NCBI GenBank assembly: GCA_947594335.1
Contig: CANQEC010000065.1
Span: forward strand, 1 to 10,710
Reading direction: 5' to 3'
Source of the DNA: an uncultured Lachnospiraceae bacterium
GTDB taxonomy: Bacteria; Bacillota; Clostridia; Lachnospirales; Lachnospiraceae
Length of the DNA stretch: 10,710 nt
Position numbers and translations under genes: made by a program. Each line of letters begins with the position of its first letter. Within the stretch, counting starts at the first letter, position 1. Below, piece by piece: positions 6,275 through 10,710 of this stretch. The notes beneath the pieces were generated by a model. The model did no database searches and was not told where the DNA came from. It saw only the letters and a list, made by a program, of their open reading frames with translations.

Positions 6275-7994
6275 TATGCGACCCTTCGCAGAGCATGACC
6301 CGGCAGCGCTTTTTATAGCAGGCGATTCCGTATTTCAGGATTTTCGTCATGCCTTCCTCCCGCAGCGCTTCTTCATAATGATTTTTTCCGATCTGCGCCA
6401 GCGCTTTTTTACACCATCCTTCCAGATCCCCATCTCCTGCGTATTTCACTTCGATAATGATCCCTGTCTCATTGTCCTCCGCTTCCACCATGATGTCGCT
6501 GCAGCCGTCGCCCGCCTCCCGGTTGCTTTGAATGTACCAGTCCGTTTTAAAACCAAGGATTCCCAGCAGCATGCCGTGATAAAAATTTTCCTTCAGATCC
6601 TTCCTTGCGAACGTGTCCCGGATACTGATCGTCCTTTTCAGATACTCTGTAAACCGCCGCTGCGCGTCAGCGGCATCTCCGTGCAAAAAAGCATGGCAGA
6701 GTCCTTCCATGGCCTCTCCGTCCTTTTTTACATTCTCCCGGAACAAGTCCATGATCTGAGTCGTAAAGATACTGCGGATCTCCAGATTGGGAATTGCCAG
6801 CGGAAATACAGTTCCTTCCGGATTGCCGCGCATGGTCAGATAGCCAGTCGCGTAGAGCAGACTCCAGATATTATCGATGGAACTGTACATATCCCGATAA
6901 GTCAGTTCCTCCCGGATCTCCTTGCTAATGACCTCTCCAGCCACCAGAGCTTCCGCTTCCCGCTTCGTCTGCGCGGTGGCAGCCTCGCGGATAAAACGCC
7001 GCACGGCATCGTTGCCGCTGGTGTTTGCCCAGTAATTTTGCGGCCAGGCCGTGGGATCGGCACGCAGCAGATCACAGTAGTTGATTACATCCCAGGGACA
7101 GTAGACTTCCTTCTTCCCGAACTGATAGCCGTCGTACCAGTTCTTTATCGTATCATAATGATCCAAAAGACCATAATAGTTCAGCATTTCCCGGACTTCT
7201 CCGTCCGTAAATCCAAAGTGATCATGGAAACGGACATCAGAGACGGACAGAACCTTCAGATTGTTCAGTCCTGTGAAAATACTCTCCTTCGAAATACGCA
7301 TACAGCCGGTCAGAACGGCGAATTTCAAATACGGATTGGTTTTCAAAACCTGCTCAAACAGATTGCGGATCAGAATAATCATTTCATCATAATATCCCCG
7401 CTCAAAAGCCTTGGCAAGCGGAACGTCATACTCATCGATCAGGAGGATAACCTGGCTGTTATAATGTTTTGATAAAAGCTGAGACAGGGTTTTGAGACTA
7501 CCGGCCAGGACAGCCTCCGACATGCAAAAGCTGTTTTGACCGGAACCATCCACCCGAATCAGCTGACGATAATTGTCTTTTTCCTCATTGCTCAGCCGGC
7601 TGCTGCCAGACAAAAAACGAAAGCGAAGCGCTTCATTTCCAATCAGATAACACATCATATCGCGCGTGGAAGCAAAATCTTTCCCATTCACGCTCTTAAG
7701 AGAGATGGAAATCACCGGGTATTTCCCCATATATTTTTCACAAAGAACCTTCTCTTTCGCTATGGCCAGGCCATCAAACAGTTCCTTCCCGGTTTCGGGA
7801 GAAAAGAAATGCTCCAGCATGCTCATGTTCAGAGTTTTCCCAAAACGCCGCGGCCGGGTAAATAAAGTTACCTCCGCCGGCCCTTGCAGCAGTTCGCCAA
7901 TCAGCCCGGTCTTATCAACATAATAATAATTGGAAATTCTGATTTTCTTAAAATCCTCCACTCCAATGGGAAGCATCTTTTTTCGGGTATCCAT
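6258..7994 (-). CDS. AAA-ATPase-like / PD-(D/E)XK nuclease-like fusion protein
   Basis: A 578-residue two-domain protein of the widespread, uncharacterised family with an N-terminal AAA-ATPase-like domain (Pfam PF09820) and a C-terminal PD-(D/E)XK-like domain (PF08011), named from memory. The start at 7994 is chosen because GAGGGGAG lies nine bases upstream; the ATG at 8003 abuts that site. The N-terminus LPIGVEDFKKIRISNYYYVDKTGLI is the family hallmark. Walker A is atypical, RPRRFGKT at 47-54; Walker B is VILLIDE at 182-188; LTGCMRISKESIFTGLNNL follows as the sensor region. The nuclease-like motif is complete: D500 in GDGCSDIMVE, E515-V-K517, and Q534. The last residues (CRVMLCEGSHMKISC) are cysteine-rich and run into the repeated sequence. 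It appears monocistronic. Function is unknown; defence or mobile-DNA roles are possible but not shown. Confidence 0.93.
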   Translation of the reverse strand: MDTRKKMLPIGVEDFKKIRISNYYYVDKTGLIGELLQGPAEVTLFTRPRRFGKTLNMSMLEHFFSPETGKELFDGLAIAKEKVLCEKYMGKYPVISISLKSVNGKDFASTRDMMCYLIGNEALRFRFLSGSSRLSNEEKDNYRQLIRVDGSGQNSFCMSEAVLAGSLKTLSQLLSKHYNSQVILLIDEYDVPLAKAFERGYYDEMIILIRNLFEQVLKTNPYLKFAVLTGCMRISKESIFTGLNNLKVLSVSDVRFHDHFGFTDGEVREMLNYYGLLDHYDTIKNWYDGYQFGKKEVYCPWDVINYCDLLRADPTAWPQNYWANTSGNDAVRRFIREAATAQTKREAEALVAGEVISKEIREELTYRDMYSSIDNIWSLLYATGYLTMRGNPEGTVFPLAIPNLEIRSIFTTQIMDLFRENVKKDGEAMEGLCHAFLHGDAADAQRRFTEYLKRTISIRDTFARKDLKENFYHGMLLGILGFKTDWYIQSNREAGDGCSDIMVEAEDNETGIIIEVKYAGDGDLEGWCKKALAQIGKNHYEEALREEGMTKILKYGIACYKKRCRVMLCEGSHMKISC

Positions 7995-8112
7995 ATGCCG
8001 CATCTCCCCTCTGCCTGCTTATCGTTCATCCTTGTTTCAAACTGCTTTTATTCCTGATTCACTTAATGCACAGCACACAGTCATTCTTGCTATCCTTACA
8101 TTCCGGACATGC

Positions 8113-8142
8113 AAAAAGTGATACCCAAATAGTACCACTTTT
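8113..8142 (-). terminator. Intrinsic terminator of the flavodoxin-MATE unit
   Basis: On the minus strand the arms AAAAGTGGTAC and GTATCACTTTT form an 11-bp stem (one G-U) with a 7-base loop, and the 3' arm ends in five U residues. It begins 22 bases after the MATE stop. The single G-U would be an A-C mismatch in plus-strand RNA, which supports function on the minus strand. Confidence 0.7.
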
Positions 8143-8157
8143 ATGCCGAATTATCAA
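8129..8157 (-). promoter_or_regulatory. Possible extended -10 promoter of the ATPase gene
   Basis: On the minus strand: -35 TTGATA (five of six), spacer of 17 bases, and -10 TACTAT (four of six) preceded by TGG, an extended -10. The -10 lies inside the terminator stem of the MATE gene, and the leader to the ATPase ATG would be about 130 bases. No better promoter was found in 8004-8128, but the overlap makes the call uncertain. Confidence 0.35.
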
Positions 8158-8164
8158 TTTTTAT

Positions 8165-9547
8165 TTATATGATCCTGAAGCTGCGCCATTTCCCGCCCTG
8201 GTAACGCACCACGTCCAGGACAGCCTTCACCGTCCAGTCGATTCCCATGGCAAGCGCAATGCCGATCACTCCCATATGCAGCCACAGCGCCAGCACAAAG
8301 GACAGCGCTGTGCGCAGCACCACCGTGCAAAAAATAGCAGAATACATCGCAAATTTTACATCTCCTGCGGCACGGAGTCCCGCGGCAAGAGGCAGGGAGA
8401 AAGGCTGAACAATACCGGCAAAGATGTTATGGATCAGGACGATGATAAACACCAGCCGCTTCGTCTCCGCTGTGATATCATAGAGCGGAAGTATGGCAGG
8501 CAGCAGAAGCAGAACCAGCGCGTTCCACACGACGGCGAGAAGAATCGTAAGCCGGGTAAGCTTGCGCATATAATAGTCTGCGGCCTCATCATCTCTGGCC
8601 CCCATGCACTGCCCGACCACCGTGATATATACCGGAGACAGGGCCACGCTGACCAGCGCGGCAAAGCTCCAGATGGTCTGTCCAATGCCGTTAGCGGCAA
8701 TCTGCGCCGTCCCGAACGTAGCAATCAGCGAGCCAAGCACCACTTTCGCCAGCTGAAACAGACCGTTCTCGATGCCTCCGGGCACCGCGATCTTCAGGAT
8801 GCGCAGGGCCATCGTCTTGTGAAAAGTCAAAGCCTTTCTGATACGCAGGCAGACATCGTTCTTTTCATTCATGCAGAGAGCCGTCATCACAAAAGCGGCG
8901 AAATACCATGAGATTGTGGTCGGCCATGCCACGCCGGCTGCTCCCGCGCGGAGAACAAAAACTCCAATCGCGTTTCCGACAACATTGATCAGATTCATGG
9001 CAATGGAGACAAACATGGTCGTCCGGGTCTTTCCCATGCTGCGAAAAAGAGCTGCCCCCGCATTGTAAATGGCGTTTGCCGGGAAGGAGAGTGTCACAAT
9101 ACGCAGATAGACGCGGCAGGCGTCCATGACCTCCGGTTCCACACTGCCGTAGAGACCGGAAAGAACAGCATTCCCCAGCAGGAGCATCACGGCCATGCAG
9201 ACAATGGAAAGTGCCATATTTATGTGGAAGATCTGGGCCGCGGCGAGATCCGCGTTTCCTCTGCCCCTTCCGCCCAGGTACTGAGAAACTACCACAGCCC
9301 CTCCGGTCGCCACAGCTGTAAACAGATAGATAAATATCGTGTAGATCATCGTATCCAGAGACACTCCGGAAACCGTGGCTTCCCCGGCGTAGCTGACCAT
9401 GAGCGTGTCGGCAAGCCCCACCACCACCTGCAGAAGCTGCTCGATGAGCAGAGGAATGATCATCGCCCCAAGAGCCGCGTTGTCAAACGGGCGGATTCCG
9501 CCTGTAAACTGTTTTTTCGGTTCAATTATCTTTTCCAGTACTGACAT
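8165..9547 (-). CDS. MATE family multidrug/metabolite efflux transporter
   Basis: A 460-residue integral membrane transporter with about twelve helices in two repeated halves, as usual for MATE proteins, which export cationic or other small organic compounds using sodium or proton gradients. The N-terminal half opens with FDNAALGAMIIPLLIEQLLQVVVGLADTLMVSYAG and contains AVVVSQYLGGR. The first half ends with the typical LFRSMGKTRTTMFVSIAMNLINVVGNA segment. The second half repeats the pattern: IAVPGGIENGLFQLAK, then AANGIGQTIWSFA and ITVVGQCMGARD. The start has a strong AAAGGAG nine bases upstream. It follows the flavodoxin-like gene by 59 bases with no terminator between, so the two are probably cotranscribed. 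The substrate is unknown, and whether transporter and flavoprotein work together is not visible from the sequence. Confidence 0.95.
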   Translation of the reverse strand: MSVLEKIIEPKKQFTGGIRPFDNAALGAMIIPLLIEQLLQVVVGLADTLMVSYAGEATVSGVSLDTMIYTIFIYLFTAVATGGAVVVSQYLGGRGRGNADLAAAQIFHINMALSIVCMAVMLLLGNAVLSGLYGSVEPEVMDACRVYLRIVTLSFPANAIYNAGAALFRSMGKTRTTMFVSIAMNLINVVGNAIGVFVLRAGAAGVAWPTTISWYFAAFVMTALCMNEKNDVCLRIRKALTFHKTMALRILKIAVPGGIENGLFQLAKVVLGSLIATFGTAQIAANGIGQTIWSFAALVSVALSPVYITVVGQCMGARDDEAADYYMRKLTRLTILLAVVWNALVLLLLPAILPLYDITAETKRLVFIIVLIHNIFAGIVQPFSLPLAAGLRAAGDVKFAMYSAIFCTVVLRTALSFVLALWLHMGVIGIALAMGIDWTVKAVLDVVRYQGGKWRSFRII

Positions 9548-9606
9548 AATTGTCCGCTCCTTTGAAAATAGCTGCCCTTTCTATTCCTGACTCTGCCTTT
9601 TTCCTC

Positions 9607-10257
9607 TCATTTGATCTCCACGTCCAGCCCGAGATTATCGACCCATTCAAATATATCTTCATCAGAAGCATCCGCAGAAAAACGCTCTCCGTCAAGCCAT
9701 TCTGCTTCCTCTGCCGCGTCCTTAAGCGCCGCGTCACTGTTTCCGAACCCGCTGCTGCCTGAGGTACAGAAAGGAACGATCGTCTTGCCGTCAAAATCAT
9801 AGCTCTCTATAAAAGTACTCATGATCCTGGGAGCCTGTCCCCACCAGATCGGATAACCCAGAAACACAATTTCATACTGTTCCATATTTTCCACAGAGCC
9901 GGAAATTTCGGGACGGACATCCGGATCGTTCTGTTCCCGCGTTGCCCGCGTGGAAGAATCGCTGTAATTCAGATCCTCCTCCGTATACGGCACTTCCGGT
10001 TCAATCTCGTAAAGATCTGCATCCAGTCCGTCCGCCAGCTTCTGCGCGATACCTTCCGTATTGTTCGTGGCAGAAAAATACGCTACCAGGATCGTGCTGT
10101 CCCCAAGGCTTCCTGTTTCTTCCTCAGTCATTTCCGTCTCCTGAATTTCCGTCCAGTTTTCCGTTTCCTTCTGGTCATCCTGTGCCAGAACGCAGGCTGT
10201 CTGCCCAAACAGTAAAGTTCCTGCCAGCAGAGCGCCGATTACATATTTCATTTTCAT
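9607..10257 (-). CDS. Exported flavodoxin-like protein (flavodoxin_4 type), possible lipoprotein
   Basis: A 216-residue protein combining a signal sequence with an FMN-binding flavodoxin domain. The start at 10257 is preferred because AGGTGG lies just upstream and a signal peptide follows at once (MKMKYVIGALLAGTLLFG); an ATG at 10287 with AAGGA is a weaker alternative. Cys22 in FGQTAC could be lipidated, though Gln at -3 is atypical; cleavage after VLA is the other option. Residues about 27-52 form an acidic, Glu/Thr-rich linker. The flavodoxin fold starts at STILVAYFSATNNTEGIA (54-71, phosphate loop S62-T67), then FLGYPIWWGQAPRIMSTF (132-149) and PFCTSGSSGFGNS (162-174). Most flavodoxins are cytosolic, so an extracytoplasmic version suggests surface redox chemistry. 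It is followed by the MATE gene. Confidence 0.92.
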   Translation of the reverse strand: MKMKYVIGALLAGTLLFGQTACVLAQDDQKETENWTEIQETEMTEEETGSLGDSTILVAYFSATNNTEGIAQKLADGLDADLYEIEPEVPYTEEDLNYSDSSTRATREQNDPDVRPEISGSVENMEQYEIVFLGYPIWWGQAPRIMSTFIESYDFDGKTIVPFCTSGSSGFGNSDAALKDAAEEAEWLDGERFSADASDEDIFEWVDNLGLDVEIK

Positions 10258-10304
10258 AATCTTCCACCTCATAACTTTAAAAAACATATTGAATATTCCT
10301 TACC

Positions 10305-10381
10305 CAGGTCTGTAATTTCCCTCCTGATCACCGCGCGGCCCCAGGCGCTGCGTCAGCAGCTGGTTTCCTTACACGGACCTG
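10305..10381 (-). ncRNA. Candidate structured leader element closed by an inverted repeat
   Basis: On the minus strand, CAGGTC-cg-TGTAA (10381-10369) pairs exactly with TTACAGACCTG (10315-10305), an 11-bp closing stem with a 2-base bulge around 53 bases. Inside, GCTGC-TGAC-GCAGC can form a hairpin capped by CCA/TGG, and GGCCGCGCGG is self-complementary. It ends about 48 bases before the flavodoxin-like start and lies downstream of a possible promoter, so it could be a cis-regulatory RNA in that leader. It does not match any riboswitch consensus I can recall (checked by memory against cobalamin, FMN, THF, ZTP, SAM, glycine and cyclic-di-nucleotide classes). A small transposon-like element is the alternative. 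Confidence 0.45.
10316..10371 (-). repeat. Copy B of the two-copy ~55-bp sequence
   Basis: This shares ordered blocks with 6222-6274 (AGCTGCTGA, CAGC, GGGCCGCG, CAGGAGGGAAA on the minus strand). Here it lies inside the closing inverted repeat of 10305-10381 and upstream of the flavodoxin-like gene. The reading GKETSC-stop-like end (KETSC, TGA) echoes the ATPase end KISC, but upstream of it lies a terminator, not ATPase coding sequence, so it is not an evident gene fragment. Confidence 0.65.
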
Positions 10382-10386
10382 CGCAT

Positions 10387-10434
10387 AAAAAAGTAAGTGC
10401 AAGACGGCCGCATGCATACCGTTCTCACACTTAC
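10387..10434 (-). terminator. Intrinsic terminator after the aldo/keto reductase gene
   Basis: On the minus strand, GTAAGTGTGAGAACGG pairs with CCGTCTTGCACTTAC (about 15 pairs, two G-U and one bulged A) over an 11-base loop, followed at once by six U residues. It lies 128 bases after the reductase stop. The stretch between stop and hairpin (10441-10562) shows no gene that I would support. Confidence 0.75.
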
Positions 10435-10464
10435 ATTATATTTATCCCACCCGCTTCTATGCAA
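10435..10464 (-). promoter_or_regulatory. Possible promoter of the flavodoxin-MATE unit
   Basis: On the minus strand a perfect -10 TATAAT (10440-10435) lies 18 bases after a weak -35, TTGCAT (10464-10459). The start point would be at about 10428, inside the 5' arm of the terminator hairpin, so the transcript would carry a shortened stem plus the U-run. Either this is an attenuated promoter or the TATAAT is fortuitous. Confidence 0.35.
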
Positions 10465-10562
10465 ATACCTGTTTTGTATGTCATTTCCATACCTGAAAAG
10501 CATCTTTGCAGACTGGTACTGCCCTGCATAATTAACAGTGAATTCTGCACGGGAGCGGATGA

Positions 10563-10710
10563 TCACCTGAAGTACTCTCTGATTTCCCTCATCCGCGCTT
10601 CCTGATCTGCATGGAACGGACAGCGGTCACTGCAGTGGCCGCATCCGACACAGTCCTTTGCGGTTTTCTCAAGCGTCCGGTAATGCTCCGCAGCGAGAGG
10701 ATCCCCCGCC
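10563..10710 (-). CDS. Aldo/keto reductase with C-terminal 4Fe-4S ferredoxin domain (C-terminal end only)
   Basis: Only the last 48 codons and the TGA are in the window; the gene enters from beyond 10710. The peptide contains CVGCGHCSDRCP, a C-x2-C-x2-C-x3-C iron-sulfur cluster motif, followed by FHADQEARMREIREYF. This combination, with a preceding LEKTAKDC, is characteristic of the ferredoxin-like tail found on a large Clostridia group of aldo/keto reductases, where the cluster is thought to pass electrons to or from the reductase barrel. The catalytic barrel is not visible, so the name rests on the tail. The frame was read directly from the sequence. A terminator 128 bases downstream separates it from the flavodoxin-like gene. 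Confidence 0.85.
   Translation of the reverse strand, partial: AGDPLAAEHYRTLEKTAKDCVGCGHCSDRCPFHADQEARMREIREYFR

Noticed and set aside
6153..7472. 439-codon plus-strand open frame opposite the ATPase gene
   Set aside because: It is antisense to a gene with clear domain motifs and its translation is rich in His, Phe, Pro and Arg without recognisable domains; it is a shadow frame.
8066..8911. 281-codon plus-strand open frame opposite the MATE gene
   Set aside because: Low-complexity His/Arg/Gln-rich translation typical of the reverse of a membrane-protein gene, with no suitable ribosome binding site seen.
10340..10420. Idea that copy B is a decayed 3' end of a second ATPase/PD-(D/E)XK gene
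   Set aside because: The last codons are similar (LC-G-K-SC then stop), but upstream of them lies a good terminator hairpin and no further similarity to the ATPase coding sequence, so a shared element is the simpler reading.
10369..10566. 65-codon minus-strand open frame between reductase and flavodoxin-like genes
   Set aside because: It runs through the terminator hairpin and its U-run, has no family signature, and overlaps the real end of the reductase gene in another frame.
1..10710. CRISPR arrays, tRNA or rRNA genes, insertion sequences, origin
   Set aside because: No regularly spaced direct repeats, no tRNA-like cloverleaf with recognisable arms, no rRNA core sequence and no transposase were seen on either strand.

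Overview
The window looks like a chromosomal segment of a low-to-mid GC Firmicute, most likely a Clostridia/Lachnospiraceae-type gut anaerobe. The reasons are strong AGGAGG-type ribosome binding sites, A+T-rich intergenic regions with consensus sigma-A promoters and U-tailed terminators, a TTG start, and the gene families present (CUT1 sugar transporter, ROK regulator, flavodoxin_4 protein, ferredoxin-tailed aldo/keto reductase, AAA-ATPase/PD-(D/E)XK protein). The taxon is inferred from gene style only. All supported genes lie on the minus strand, so transcription runs from high to low coordinates.

In transcription order: (a) 10563-10710 is the C-terminus of an aldo/keto reductase with a 4Fe-4S ferredoxin tail. 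(b) A 275-bp control region (10288-10562) holds a U-tailed hairpin, a TATAAT box and a 77-bp element closed by an inverted repeat. (c) An exported flavodoxin-like protein (9607-10257) and a MATE transporter (8165-9547) form a likely two-gene unit, closed by a terminator at 8113-8142. (d) A solitary AAA-ATPase/PD-(D/E)XK protein (6258-7994) follows. Its last codons and 3' flank resemble part of the element in (b). (e) An ECF-like sigma factor (5470-6030) overlaps by ATGA a 76-residue single-span membrane protein (5243-5473), possibly a minimal anti-sigma factor.

(f) The last block is a carbohydrate locus: a ROK regulator (3971-5095) with its own promoter and terminator, then a promoter with two palindromes driving a zinc-dependent polyol-type dehydrogenase, a CUT1 solute-binding protein and two permeases (the second cut by the window edge). 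This block most simply reads as sugar or polyol uptake followed by oxidation under ROK and perhaps CcpA control. No ATPase subunit is seen; CUT1 systems often share an MsmK-type ATPase encoded elsewhere.

The least explained items are the sequence shared by 6222-6274 and 10316-10371, the stem-bounded 77-bp element containing the second copy, and the sigma factor paired with a protein that has almost no extracellular part.
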